Positions 36,540 through 46,091 of a stretch of 64,000 nt of DNA are shown here, piece by piece; the first letter of the stretch is position 1, and each line of letters begins with the position of its first letter. The DNA lies in NCBI GenBank assembly GCA_013306675.1, contig JABLUY010000018.1, positions 62,001 through 126,000 of the forward strand, read 5' to 3'. The stretch is from Thraustochytrium sp. TN22 (taxonomy: Eukaryota; Sar; Bigyra; Thraustochytrida; Thraustochytriidae). Below the pieces are notes generated by a model. The model was not told where the DNA came from and made no database searches. It was given only the letters and a program-made list of their open reading frames with translations. The position numbers and the translations under genes are program-made.

Positions 36540-39500
36540 TCAAGGGCGCGGCTTCATAGGGCAGATGATCTCGTGCATGAGGCGGTCCTCGACGGTCATG
36601 CACTTGTCGTAGTTACACCACTCGCAGACGAGGCCAGTGAGCTTGGACGTGGCGAGGCGGCGCTCTTTCATGGCGTGCGTAGCGCGCTGCATGTAGCGCG
36701 CCTGCGTGCGCTTGAGCTTGGCAATGGCGGTGCAGTCCTGGCGAGTCTTGGCGAGGTGGCACGGCTTGCAGAGCGTCTGGAAGTCGTCCAGCGAGGCGTC
36801 GCCGCCGCCAAGGCGCACGGCGATGATGTGGTCTGCCTCCCAAAAGTAGCCCTCGTGAAGTGTCTGGTTGCAGAGCTTGGCCTCCATCGTAGGCCCAAGC
36901 ACGCTGCGCTGCAGCTCGCTCCAATGCAGGCGCGCGGTAGCGTCCGAGTCCTGCCCCTGGCGCACCATGTGCTTGCAGAGCACGTCGGAGTCGCAAAAGA
37001 GCGCGCGCCGCCTCTCCTCGGACCCATCTGGATGCGCGCGCGCGCGAAAGAACATGGCGCGAGTGTTCACCTTGCAGCGACGACAGATGCCGCCCTCGGA
37101 CTCGGATAAGTGCACCCTGGCCACCGCCGTGTAGCACTTGATTTGCCACGAGCGAAAGCAGGGCGCCGCACCGCCGCAGAACAAATCGCGCATTGTGCCG
37201 TGCAACACCAGGCGCTGCTGCTCGCTCTTGCGCTTGGTCTGTCCGCCAGGGCTCGTTGCCGCGGCGGTGCCTCTTTGCTTGGCGCCGGGCCCGCCATCCT
37301 CGTTGCCGTGGTCTTTGTCCGCACCACCCTCGCCTTCTTTCATGTCCACGTCCACGTCCACGTCCACGTCCGCGTCCGCATCCTCGTCTTCCTCGTCCGC
37401 CTCTGCGGTCGCCAAGGTTTCGCGGAGGCGCGCGATGCTGTCGTCCGTAGGAGAAAAGGTGTGCTGCGCCTGCGGGTACAGACAGCCGCAGTACAGGCAG
37501 AGAGGGCGGCCGGTCGCGGCCTCGAAGCCCTGCTGCACGGAGCGCGTCGTGAGCTGGATGCCGCGCGCATCCATGACGTCCCTGCTGTGCAGCATGATGA
37601 CGCCAACACCGTAGCCGTCCGGACCCCACACCCGGAGCGCGGCACGGTGCAGCTGGAAGGCCGGCGTAGAGCCGCGGTCAAAGGACACCACGTCCTGCTC
37701 GCTCGCCTTTTGCGCCGCCTTGCCTCGGTGGCTCAGCTCCTCGCTGAGCGGGATGCGCAATGGCCGCTCGAGCGCGCGCAGGCTGTTTTGCAAGATCACG
37801 CTCAGGCTCGTCCACTCCTCGACGAAGGCCTGCGCCTGGCGAAAGGCCACCGACGCCGAGTTGCGCATGGGCCGCGGGAGTCGCCGCGCGACCTGGGCGA
37901 GCTGTCGCCGCGCTTGCTGCTCATGCTGCACGTCCGTGCTGGTGTCGTCGGCGTTGGCGTCGGCCTGCGCGTCCGACTGTGCAAGCAGCTCCTGCGCCAC
38001 GAGGCGCACGTCGGAGATGGCAAAGTTGAAGCCGGCCGCCTCGAAGGTGCCAGGGGAGTTCTCGCGCGCCGTGGCCTCGCGTGTGGCCCAGAACACGTGC
38101 ACACGGCCCGTGTACGAGACGCGGAATGCGAGTGTCACAGACTCGGGGAAGCTGGAGCGCGAGCTGTCCTGCGTCTCGAGCTGGCTGCGCAGCGGCGAGA
38201 GCGCCATCGCGCGCGATGGCGCTCTCGCCGCCTCCTCGCGCCGCTGCGCCAAGAGCCCTGCCACGGCGCGCGACTGGCCGTGACACGTCGTCACGGCCAA
38301 GGTGCTCACCGTGGGCCCCGCGCGTCTCGCCAGCGTCGCCTGTGTTGGTGATGCCGGTGCCGGCATGATGGGCGTTTGCGTGGCCTGCGCGGCCTGCGCG
38401 GAGCCAGAACGCCGCCTGCCGCTGGCGCCACTGGCCAATGTCGAGCTTGGACCCTCCAAGGCAGCCTCCATGTTGCTGAGGCGCGAGGAGAGCATCGCCC
38501 AGAGTTGCTCGTCGAAGGTGCCCTCCGCCAGCACGTACTGGACGCAGACCGAGTCCTTGGCGCCGATGCGGTGCGCGCGATCTTCGGCCTGGAGCAGGAC
38601 CTGAGGCGACCAGTGCAGCTCCGACATGACCACTAGCGAGCTGCGCGTCAGCGTGACGCCCACGCCCATGGCCTCGATCGAGAGCACGAGCACGCGGGGC
38701 CCGGGCGAGTTTTCCGCCTGAAAGCTCTTGATGATGCGGTCTCGTTCTGGCACCGGGACCGACCCGCTCAGCATCTCACTGTGGAACATGCGGAAGCGCG
38801 AGCTGGCCGGGTCCTCGCCGCGCGCCGTCAGCAGCTTGGACTGGATGACCTCGAGCGCCTTGATGTGGCGACCAAAGACCAGGATGCGCTCCGACATGTC
38901 CAACGTCTGCAGCAGTTCCAGCACATAGTCCGCCACGAAGGGCGCCTTGGCCAGCCCCAAGCAGAGCAGCTCCCACGACATCTGCTCCGGCGCGCGCCGA
39001 TTCGCCAGCGCCATGGACGCCAGCTCCGCCCGGTACTGTTTAGTGCGCTGCGCCTCCGCCTCCGCCTCCGCCTCGACAACCTCTGGTGCCGTCCTGGCCG
39101 CGACGACCGCCGCTGGGTGTCTTCGCTCCCGCGCCGCCGTACTTTCCTGCGTCTGTGTCTGCGTCTGCGTCTGCCGGACTAGGCTCTGGCTCGCCGCCTC
39201 CTGGCGCTTGTCCTCATCCTCGACCTCGGAGGCCTTCGTGGTGACCGCGTTCGCCGGCTTCTTGGAGCCCGGCGCCCCGGCATGCCGCAGTGACGAGGTG
39301 GCCGCCGACACGTATATGATCTGCCGTCGCTTGGGCGGAAGGTCCTTGAGCACGTCCGCCTTCCTGCGGCGCACGACGTACGGCTCGATCACTGCGCGCA
39401 GCCGCCGCAGAGTGCTCTGGTTGGTGCCGATATATGTGTATCCGCGACGCGACCAGCCTTGCGCGTGCTGCCCGACCCTACTGCCTCTGCAGTACATGAG

Positions 39501-42500
39501 ACCGAAGCAGTGCGCGTCCCACATCTGGATGATGGACAGCATAAAGTCCGGCGTCGAAAAGGCTTCCTTGAGCGCGGACCAAAAGGCGCCCATCGCCCTG
39601 AGCTGCGCGAGCAGCGTCTGGTACGGCAGCGAAGGTGCTGTCGAGGCGGCGCCACTTGGGGCTGGCGGCGGCACGCGCACGCCGGCTACCACGCGCTCCA
39701 GCCGTCGTAGCACTGGATTGTACGTCTTGCGGCTGGCGCTCGTGTTCGCAAAGGTGGAGCGAGTCAGGCAGTGCAAATCGGCTAGAAAGAGGTGCAAGGC
39801 GCCCAGCAGGTCACGCCGATGTTGGTCCGGGAGCTGGTCCCAAAAGTCGCGTGCGCTCGGGGCGCTGGTGGAAAGCCGGAAAGCGACCGAGCACGGCTGC
39901 ATCCAGGGCGCCTCCGGCGTCAGCGTGAAGAAAGTGATGTCGCGCAGATGGCGCATGGGCCACCGGAAGATCTGTGCCAAGTGCGACTCCTCCATGTATG
40001 CCTCCTCGGAGCCGCGCTCGCACGCGCGCCAGCCCCAGCGCGCCATGAGCAAGTTCTTGTCGCGCTCGTGCAGCGCGATGCTGAGCTGCGCGTACAGCTC
40101 GAACGGGCGAATGAGCATAGGCGTCCCTGTCGCGAGGATCACGCGGTCGACCTTGCGCGCAACCAGCGCCAGCGCACGCGTCTGGAGCGAGTCAAAGGAG
40201 CGCGTCTTGTGCACCTCATCCGCGATCAGAAACCGTACCCCGCGCCGCACAAGCTCCGGGCACAGATCCTCCAGCATGCGATAGCTGATGACGATGATGC
40301 GCGCCGACTCCGGAATGACGGACCGCTTGTTGGTCACCACCGCCACCTCGTCTATGCCAATGAATGGCAGCCACCGTTCCACCTCCATTACCCACGACAT
40401 GCGCAGGGACGCTGGACACACGATGAGCGCCGGCCACCGCCCGGTGCGTAGGCTGCTCACCGCCATGGCGAAGAGCGACTGGAACGTCTTGCCCAGACCC
40501 ATTTCGTCGTACAGCAGATAGCGCCCGCTCTCACCCAGCATGCGCAGCACGCCGGCCCTCTGGTACGGCTTCAGATATCGGCGTCCGGTCTGCAGGAGCT
40601 GCTTCAGCTGCGCGTGTGCGGTCGGGTCGTCCTCCGCACGCTCGAGGCTCTCCGCACACATGCGCTCAAACTCCTGCGCGTCCACCTCGCTGTGTGAGAT
40701 GAGCGAACTCAGTGCCGCCCGGCCCTGCTGTGATGCGGAGCCCTGCTGCAAGGCAGGGTCTCGCTGCGGTGGGTCCTGCAAGGGAGCCAGGGTCTGGGCC
40801 AGCGTACCGCCACGCTGACGGTCCAACGCTGTGAGGTCTCGAAGCCCGAGTCCCCACGGCGGCGCTCGCGACGGTAGGTTCACGCCTTTTGCAAGTGGAA
40901 CCCGTTCCCGAGACCGCGAGCTGCCTCTGCTCGAGGACCGCGACCCAGCCGAAGATCGCGACTTTGAGCGACCCGGCCGTGCTTCGTTTTGCGCGATCGC
41001 CCACGGGTTCGACTCTTGCTGTTGCGCCATGACGGCGGGGGGCGCATTTGACGGAGGGCAGATGTCAGCAGAGCGCGCTTGCTCTTGCTCTAGCTCTAGC
41101 TCTTGCTCTTGCTCTTGCTCTTGCTCCTGTTCCTGTTCTTTTCGCTGCTGCACGAGCTCCAGCTCCTGTGCGTGTTGTGCGAGTTGTCTTTCTTGCGCGA
41201 GCTCTGCTTGCTCTGCACGTTGTGCGAGCTCTGATTGCTGGAGTGCGTGCTGCTTGAGCTTTGCTCGTTCCGCGTCTTGTGCGAGCTTCGGTTCTTGCAC
41301 GTGCTGATTCAGCTCTAGTTGCTGCTTGGTTTCTGATTGCCCTTGCGCATGCTCCACTAGTTTTGTCTTTTGCGCGCTCTTGGAATGCTCAGGTGGCTGC
41401 TCAGGTGCCATCAGTGCCATCGGCCGGCCCGCCTGCTTCGTTTGCTCTGCATGCTCTGCTTGCGATGCGTGCTTCGTGAGGTCTTTTTCCTGCGGAGGCT
41501 CTGCGGGCTCTATCCTTTGCTCAATTGCAGCCTGCTGCACCTGCGCCTGCGCCTGCACTGCAATGTGCTGACTGTGCCCACCCGTGTAGCCAAGGTCGCT
41601 CTTGAGGCGCTTTGGAGAGCGAGTGGCGCTGTCCGGGCCGGAGGTCAGGGCACCAGGGTCGCTGCGCGCCCTGCGAATGCCAACAGACGGTAAGCAAGGC
41701 GCCGCTGCTGCGGCTTGGTTCGACTGCGAGTACTGCGAGTCGGGGGAAAAGGTTAAACGACGTCGCCGTTCGAGATATCGTTCGAGCTTGGCACAAGCGC
41801 GCTCGAGCAACTTCTTGGTGGGCGACTCCCGCTTCGGATAGAACTGCAGCTGGCGGCGGTCTGGCTGCAGCGAAGTGGGGGGGCGGAACTGGCCAGACCG
41901 CCGCATGCGTTGGTGGCGCTGGTCCGTCGGGCGCTGCAGGCGAAGCCGCTGCCTGGGGCGCGGGGCCGGCAACACGCTCTCGGGCACCGGGCCTGCGCAG
42001 ACGCGCTTGCGTTCCGTGGCGCCGCGCGACGTGCAGCTGGACTGCGAGGCGCCAGCACTGGCCTCCTGCGCGCTAGAATTCTCGCTCAGCACATCTAGCG
42101 AGAAAGGTACCGGCGTGAGTGGCGCCTTGCACGCCTTGACAGCACCCTGGGGCGGTTCCGTGTGCCGCCGTTCGAGCCCCACGGCGCCTGCAGGCCGCTC
42201 AGCTGCCGCGGCGCCGCCACGCGGCGCGTCTGGGTCCCAGCGCCTCTTTTGACCTCCGCTTTGGCTCTGGCTCGATCGCTTGCGGCCTGAGCCGAGGATG
42301 TCGGACGCCTTGCGGAAGCCGTGGCTGCCCTGCGAGGCCTGCGAGGATCCCTCCGACCACCACGCCGGCCTCGGCAGCGACGACTGCGAAAAGTCCTCCT
42401 TGAGCAGGGACTCTCCGGTCCCTTGCGTCTCCTGCGTCGCCCGCCGCGACGTTGGCGCCGCCGTCGCCGCTGCCGGGCCGCTGAGCGCGCTGTCGGTGCC

Positions 42501-42641
42501 GCGCTGCGCTGCGCCACGGTTAGGTTGCGCGCCATGCCCGCGCATGCGCAACGCCTCGCCCTCGAGGTCCTCCCACGGCAGCGCGTCAAACCACTCGTCG
42601 CCGGCCGTCGCGCCCGCCGCCGCGGCCTCTTCGCCCGCCAT
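36540..42641 (-). CDS. ZRANB3: ZRANB3-like annealing helicase: SNF2 ATPase plus C-terminal HNH nuclease
   Basis: 2033 residues from the ATG at 42641 (GGCGATGG), no intron. A disordered N-terminal 640 residues includes long Gln/Glu-rich coil. The SNF2 motor has DEMGLGKT (about 712), motif II DEVH in place of the usual DESH or DEAH (about 810), LATGTP, then helicase C with RAHRIGAKDSV (about 1360), whose HRIGQ/A-x-DSV style is that of ZRANB3 and SMARCAL1. Near the C-terminus paired cysteines (CLYCGCLYP, CRRCKVN) lead into an HNH nuclease: EADHIIAVRLGGGD..DDFQTLCKPCH. SNF2 plus HNH is the ZRANB3 architecture, which restarts stalled forks, binds PCNA and nicks D-loops. The NZF finger of animals is not evident. 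A 40-bp palindrome lies inside the gene (38192-38231). Confidence 0.88.
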   Translation of the reverse strand: MAGEEAAAAGATAGDEWFDALPWEDLEGEALRMRGHGAQPNRGAAQRGTDSALSGPAAATAAPTSRRATQETQGTGESLLKEDFSQSSLPRPAWWSEGSSQASQGSHGFRKASDILGSGRKRSSQSQSGGQKRRWDPDAPRGGAAAAERPAGAVGLERRHTEPPQGAVKACKAPLTPVPFSLDVLSENSSAQEASAGASQSSCTSRGATERKRVCAGPVPESVLPAPRPRQRLRLQRPTDQRHQRMRRSGQFRPPTSLQPDRRQLQFYPKRESPTKKLLERACAKLERYLERRRRLTFSPDSQYSQSNQAAAAAPCLPSVGIRRARSDPGALTSGPDSATRSPKRLKSDLGYTGGHSQHIAVQAQAQVQQAAIEQRIEPAEPPQEKDLTKHASQAEHAEQTKQAGRPMALMAPEQPPEHSKSAQKTKLVEHAQGQSETKQQLELNQHVQEPKLAQDAERAKLKQHALQQSELAQRAEQAELAQERQLAQHAQELELVQQRKEQEQEQEQEQEQELELEQEQARSADICPPSNAPPAVMAQQQESNPWAIAQNEARPGRSKSRSSAGSRSSSRGSSRSRERVPLAKGVNLPSRAPPWGLGLRDLTALDRQRGGTLAQTLAPLQDPPQRDPALQQGSASQQGRAALSSLISHSEVDAQEFERMCAESLERAEDDPTAHAQLKQLLQTGRRYLKPYQRAGVLRMLGESGRYLLYDEMGLGKTFQSLFAMAVSSLRTGRWPALIVCPASLRMSWVMEVERWLPFIGIDEVAVVTNKRSVIPESARIIVISYRMLEDLCPELVRRGVRFLIADEVHKTRSFDSLQTRALALVARKVDRVILATGTPMLIRPFELYAQLSIALHERDKNLLMARWGWRACERGSEEAYMEESHLAQIFRWPMRHLRDITFFTLTPEAPWMQPCSVAFRLSTSAPSARDFWDQLPDQHRRDLLGALHLFLADLHCLTRSTFANTSASRKTYNPVLRRLERVVAGVRVPPPAPSGAASTAPSLPYQTLLAQLRAMGAFWSALKEAFSTPDFMLSIIQMWDAHCFGLMYCRGSRVGQHAQGWSRRGYTYIGTNQSTLRRLRAVIEPYVVRRRKADVLKDLPPKRRQIIYVSAATSSLRHAGAPGSKKPANAVTTKASEVEDEDKRQEAASQSLVRQTQTQTQTQESTAARERRHPAAVVAARTAPEVVEAEAEAEAQRTKQYRAELASMALANRRAPEQMSWELLCLGLAKAPFVADYVLELLQTLDMSERILVFGRHIKALEVIQSKLLTARGEDPASSRFRMFHSEMLSGSVPVPERDRIIKSFQAENSPGPRVLVLSIEAMGVGVTLTRSSLVVMSELHWSPQVLLQAEDRAHRIGAKDSVCVQYVLAEGTFDEQLWAMLSSRLSNMEAALEGPSSTLASGASGRRRSGSAQAAQATQTPIMPAPASPTQATLARRAGPTVSTLAVTTCHGQSRAVAGLLAQRREEAARAPSRAMALSPLRSQLETQDSSRSSFPESVTLAFRVSYTGRVHVFWATREATARENSPGTFEAAGFNFAISDVRLVAQELLAQSDAQADANADDTSTDVQHEQQARRQLAQVARRLPRPMRNSASVAFRQAQAFVEEWTSLSVILQNSLRALERPLRIPLSEELSHRGKAAQKASEQDVVSFDRGSTPAFQLHRAALRVWGPDGYGVGVIMLHSRDVMDARGIQLTTRSVQQGFEAATGRPLCLYCGCLYPQAQHTFSPTDDSIARLRETLATAEADEEDEDADADVDVDVDVDMKEGEGGADKDHGNEDGGPGAKQRGTAAATSPGGQTKRKSEQQRLVLHGTMRDLFCGGAAPCFRSWQIKCYTAVARVHLSESEGGICRRCKVNTRAMFFRARAHPDGSEERRRALFCDSDVLCKHMVRQGQDSDATARLHWSELQRSVLGPTMEAKLCNQTLHEGYFWEADHIIAVRLGGGDASLDDFQTLCKPCHLAKTRQDCTAIAKLKRTQARYMQRATHAMKERRLATSKLTGLVCEWCNYDKCMTVEDRLMHEIICPMKPRP
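38192..38231. repeat. 40-bp perfect palindrome without spacer, inside a coding region
   Basis: The left arm GCGGCGAGAGCGCCATCGCG is followed directly by its exact reverse complement. The palindrome is in the open reading frame of the ZRANB3-like gene and encodes an Ala/Arg/Ser/Pro/Met-containing stretch between the motor and the HNH part. Confidence 0.97.
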
Positions 42642-42698
42642 CGCCGCCGCGCCGCGCCCGCTGGCCCGGGCGGGCGGCGTCAAGGTTTTGCCTTGGCA

Positions 42699-42731
<33 letters not shown>

Positions 42732-43147
42732 AAGGACGAGGTCGAGGTCGAGGTCGAGGACGAGGGCGAGGTCGCGAGGGCGAGAACAAGGACGAGGACA
42801 GGCCCGCGCTGGACCAGCTTAGAGCACCTGGTCTGGCCTCGGACGAGGGCGAAACGTTGGCCCGGCCTCTGACAAGGACGAGGAGGAGGACGGCCCGCGC
42901 TGGGCCTTGCGGCCCGGGCGAGCGATCACTGGATCGACAGTCTCTTTGCTCGGTCGATGCAGCCACCTGCCTCGGTCATCTCGCGGCCTGCGAGGTCGCT
43001 CGCGAGGTCGCTGTATGCCGCTGCCTTCGAGGCAAATGCTGCGCGAGATTGGCCCCGTGCACGTCGTCGTCAAGGGGCTCGCCCTCTTCAAAGGCGAAGC
43101 ATAGAGATGGCTGGCCGACCGTGGCCTTTGTGATAGCAATAGTATAA
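42642..43147. other. Intergenic region with hexanucleotide repeats
   Basis: 506 bp between the ZRANB3-like start and the 2H phosphoesterase stop, both on the minus strand. The left part is GAGGAC/GAGGTC-rich, the right part plain. Long frames here code Glu/Asp or Arg runs and are not supported. Confidence 0.5.
42699..42776. repeat. (GAGGAC)n / (GAGGTC)n tract
   Basis: Around thirteen hexamers, first GACGAG, then GTCGAG variants, in the presumed promoter of the ZRANB3-like gene. Confidence 0.85.
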
Positions 43148-44203
43148 TCAACTTGTGGCAGGGGCGCCATCAGGAAAGAAGCTGCGTGCGCAACTGACGT
43201 AAAAGCCATCCGCGGCGGGGGGCTCGAGCATGGAGCAGAGCTCGATGCCGTGCAAAGGCGCAGGCTGAACAGGCAGCCAAAAGGCAGTGTCGGCAAAGAG
43301 CTCTTCGCGCAGTCTGTCTGTGGAGGCCTGCAGTTGTGGGTCCTGAGCAAAGGGCTGCGCGCCGACCAAGGCTCTGTAAAAGGCCGCAGCCTCCTGGCGG
43401 ACCTTGCGACGGCGCTTGACCTTGCTCATCTTGGCCAGGGTCGCATGAGCCTTGAAGTCCTTGGGGTTGACGGCGATCCCGGCTTCTTGGACGAGGCCGC
43501 GCACGGCCTGGGCGAGACGCGCGAGTCGCGGGCCATCTGCGTCCAGGTTGGGTTCAAGGAAGAGTACACCGCCGTCGCTGAAGTGGCTGAGGCGGCGCAG
43601 GAGGAGCGGCGGCTGCGGGTCCGCCAGCTCCATGTCATTCACGATCGAGGCCAGCTTCGCGAGGTCCTCCGCAGACTCGGCCGCGGTCACAGCGAGCGTG
43701 ATGTGCAACTTGGCCACCGGCGTGAACGCAAGCGCAGCCTGTGGGCAGACCTTTGCGATGGCATCCTGAATGCGCTGCGCGGCTGCGACGGCCTCTGCAC
43801 AGTGCGCCAGTCGCAGCGCAATGAAGTGCGTCCACCGCGGCCCTTGCTTCGCGTGTCCCTGCTTCCGCGGCCATCTCTTGCGACCTCGCTCGCCGCCACG
43901 TGCCCCTGGAGGAGCAGCCCCGGCTGGAGCAGCCCCAGCTGCCGGAGCCCAAGAAGCAGCAGCAGCAGCTGCAGCAGCAGCAGCAGCAGCAGCAGCAGTT
44001 GCGTAGCCACGACCAGTGCCCTCCGTGCCGCCGTCATCTGGCTCGAGGCCCTGGCCTTGGCGGTCTCGGCGACCTTGGTCGCCTTGGTTAGCGCGGCCCT
44101 CGGCTCGTACCACCACCCCGCTGCAGCTGCAGGCTGCGCTGACCGCGCCGGCGCCGGCCGCCGCCAGACCTCTGGCGGCCGCGCGGGTCGCGGGAGCCTG
44201 CAT
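43148..44203 (-). CDS. 2H phosphoesterase of the ASCC1/AKAP7 class
   Basis: 351 residues if started at the ATG at 44203. The recognisable domain is the C-terminal 240 residues: both HxT motifs of the 2H superfamily are present, KLHITLAV and KAHATLAKM, with the family's RWTHFIALRL entry strand and a length typical of the AKAP7-NLS/ASCC1 domain. These proteins process or hold 2',3'-cyclic or 2'-5' linked nucleotides; ASCC1 also takes part in alkylation repair with ASCC3. No KH domain is seen in front, so the protein may be AKAP7-like rather than ASCC1 proper, or lack its N-terminal exon. The N-terminal 110 residues are Ala/Gly/Arg low complexity with a run of about 14 Ala coded by (CTG)n. An alternative start at 44273 would need an extra intron. 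Confidence 0.72.
   Translation of the reverse strand: MQAPATRAAARGLAAAGAGAVSAACSCSGVVVRAEGRANQGDQGRRDRQGQGLEPDDGGTEGTGRGYATAAAAAAAAAAAAAASWAPAAGAAPAGAAPPGARGGERGRKRWPRKQGHAKQGPRWTHFIALRLAHCAEAVAAAQRIQDAIAKVCPQAALAFTPVAKLHITLAVTAAESAEDLAKLASIVNDMELADPQPPLLLRRLSHFSDGGVLFLEPNLDADGPRLARLAQAVRGLVQEAGIAVNPKDFKAHATLAKMSKVKRRRKVRQEAAAFYRALVGAQPFAQDPQLQASTDRLREELFADTAFWLPVQPAPLHGIELCSMLEPPAADGFYVSCARSFFPDGAPATS
43955..43999. repeat. (CAG)n trinucleotide run coding poly-Ala
   Basis: Nearly uninterrupted CAG units with one CTG; on the minus strand the gene reads it as GCT/GCA-type Ala codons near its N-terminus. Confidence 0.9.
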
Positions 44204-44427
44204 CGGGCCGCGGGCTTGCGAGCGGCAGGCCCGTTGCGCGTCTGGCGGTCTCCAGTTTGGCCTCGTGCGCCATGACGCTCGTACGTGGTCGTGGTGGCCG
44301 CGGCAGCGCTTGGCATCATGGCGGAGCGGTACCGCTCGCGCGGCTTCACGCGCTGCGAAGCTGGCCAGCGCGGGCGAAGGGGTCGTGAGCGGAGGGGACT
44401 GACGCCTTGGGCACGGTTGACGCGCAG

Positions 44428-45434
44428 ATCTTTGGCCTGGCGCCCATTGTGGTGCCGCTGCTGCTGACGCCGACGCTGGAGGAGCTGCAGGGCCTGGCGC
44501 CACGGCGGCCTCTGACGCTGGCGCTGGACGCCGACTGGGCGCAGCGCAACCTCATCTACTCGACGCGCAATCTGCGCGCGGGCCGCTGGTGGACGCGACT
44601 CACGTACGCGCTCGTGCACGTCAATGAGACGCACCTCATGAACAACCTGCGCATGCTTGTCCCAAGCAGCATCTCCGTGCATCGCGCATTTGGCACGCTC
44701 GGGCTCTGGTTCACCTTTGCGGGTGGCTGCGTCATGGGCAGTTTCGACTTGGGCCAGGGTACGTTTTGCAGTTCTCAGGGTTCTCGTCGGCCAGGGAAAG
44801 TGTTGCACAAGCTGACCGCGGTTCGCCGCGCGAACAGCCAAGAGCGCGCAGCAGCGCAAGTCGCTCTCGTCCTCGCTCCTACCCGGGCTGCAGTCCTGGG
44901 CGGCTCGGCAGGACAACGAGCTGCTGTCCAAGGCGGTTCGTACGGGCGTTGACTTCGGCACGGATCTGCTCTCGCCGGTATTCTCTTATCTTACAGACTA
45001 CGTGGGGTGCAGCACGGGTTGCTGCGCTCTCCTCGCCGCTGACCTGTGCCTGTCGATCGAAGCAGTTTGGAACTTCTTCTCGGCCGACTCGAACGCGCGT
45101 CGAAAGGGCGGCGACGAGGTCGTGCGCCCCACCGACGAGATGGCGCTGCAGATCTCCTCGCACATTGTGTCGGCCTACTTCTCCATCACCCTCATCGCGC
45201 AGGAGGCGCAGATGCTCCTGGATGGCGACGGCACCGACGGCCTGGACCATGCCGGTACGTTTGGTTCTGCGCGCGCATTCCGCCGGACGCGCAACCGCCG
45301 CAACCCCTTCCCACTCACGCGATGGCCACCTCGGTCGCGTTGGGAGACACACAGGACATTTGCTTGGCCTCGGCTTTGGCGTGGGTGCCTACCTCGTGAT
45401 GCGGCAGCTGCAGCGCGTGGACCGCCGTCGATGA
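44428..45434 (+). CDS. Rhomboid-family membrane protein, 5' exon not placed
   Basis: Exons 44428-44758, 44838-45254 and 45355-45434 splice in frame (two GTACGT donors, phase 1 both) to 275 residues. Rhomboid marks: a WWTRLTYALVHVNETHLMNNL block near the first membrane helices (Arg/Trp, His and Asn in the usual L1/TM2 places), a GCSTG in TM4 where proteases have GxSG, and GHLLGLGFGVGAYLV in the last helix with the catalytic His in AGH. The serine is kept but the following Gly is Thr, so protease activity is uncertain. A large loop (about residues 115-220) sits between. No ATG is available in frame: the ORF meets a TGA at 44386, and a CTGAC...GCGCAG acceptor-like site ends at 44427, so a first exon probably lies upstream and was not found. 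The 2H phosphoesterase is divergent. Confidence 0.75.
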
Positions 45435-45584
45435 TTCTGGTTCCCATAACAAGTAGTACTACGAAGAGAGAAGCCCCCTCGCCCACACACCCCGCCCCGT
45501 TGGGCTAGCTCCTACGCCTGGCTAGCCTTAGCTCGAGAAGCCTGCCTGCCTAGCCTGACCGCTCGCTTTCCCCCTCAGAGTAGG
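45435..45584. other. Short convergent 3' region
   Basis: 150 bp between the rhomboid stop and the end of the four-helix membrane protein; nothing notable. Confidence 0.4.
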
Positions 45585-46091
45585 TCACTCTGGAGAAAAG
45601 AAATAGGCGTCGGCACCGTTGGAGCGGGCCTTGCGGCCGCGCACGAGCGACACATAGGCGATGAGGGAGAGCAGCAGGCAGGCGAAGTTGATGACGCCGG
45701 TGCCGAACTGCACAAAGGCGTACATGCGGTAGGACGTCTCGCAGTCCTGCACGATGCCTCGAAAGGTGAATGTGAAGTTTTGCTCCTTGCGCACGGCCTG
45801 GCCCTCGAGCTTGGTCTCGCACTCCGAGTACGTCTGGCGCTCCATGGCCAGCAGCCCTAGCGCGAAGCCGACCGCCACGTTGAGCGCCAGCGCCAGCAAG
45901 AAGAACGTCAGCCGCCTCTTCTCCCACTGCACCACGCCGAAGTGGCCCTCGAGCGCCGCCACGACGCCCAACAGGCCCTGCCAGATGGGCGGCACCCCGA
46001 TGCCGAAGATGATGATGCTGCTCGACACCGTCAGGTGCACCAGCGCGCAGAACTCGACCACGCCCGCCGGGCCCAGCCCGCACAGCCCCAT
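45585..46091 (-). CDS. Four-helix membrane protein of unknown function
   Basis: 168 residues from the ATG at 46091. Four hydrophobic segments: one starting VVEFCALVHLTVSSSIIIFGI, one WQGLLGVVAAL, one LTFFLLALALNVAVGFALGLL and one GTGVINFACLLLSLIAYVSLV. A polar loop with three Cys/Glu-rich turns (YSECETKLE, IVQDCETSYR) lies between helices 3 and 4. The topology resembles tetraspan or claudin-like proteins, but the CCG motif of tetraspanins is not seen. I do not recognise the family. It ends in ADAYFFSPE. It shares a 307-bp promoter region with the SAP-domain gene. Confidence 0.7.
   Translation of the reverse strand: MGLCGLGPAGVVEFCALVHLTVSSSIIIFGIGVPPIWQGLLGVVAALEGHFGVVQWEKRRLTFFLLALALNVAVGFALGLLAMERQTYSECETKLEGQAVRKEQNFTFTFRGIVQDCETSYRMYAFVQFGTGVINFACLLLSLIAYVSLVRGRKARSNGADAYFFSPE

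Noticed and set aside
41000-41020. GGTTCGACTC, tRNA B-box-like word
   Set aside because: It lies inside the ZRANB3-like coding region and no cloverleaf stems or A box could be drawn around it.
42976-43147. Protein-like frame after the 2H phosphoesterase stop (minus strand)
   Set aside because: It overlaps the end of the gene in another frame and ends in Arg/Ser/Thr low complexity; no domain found, no splice pair that would join it.
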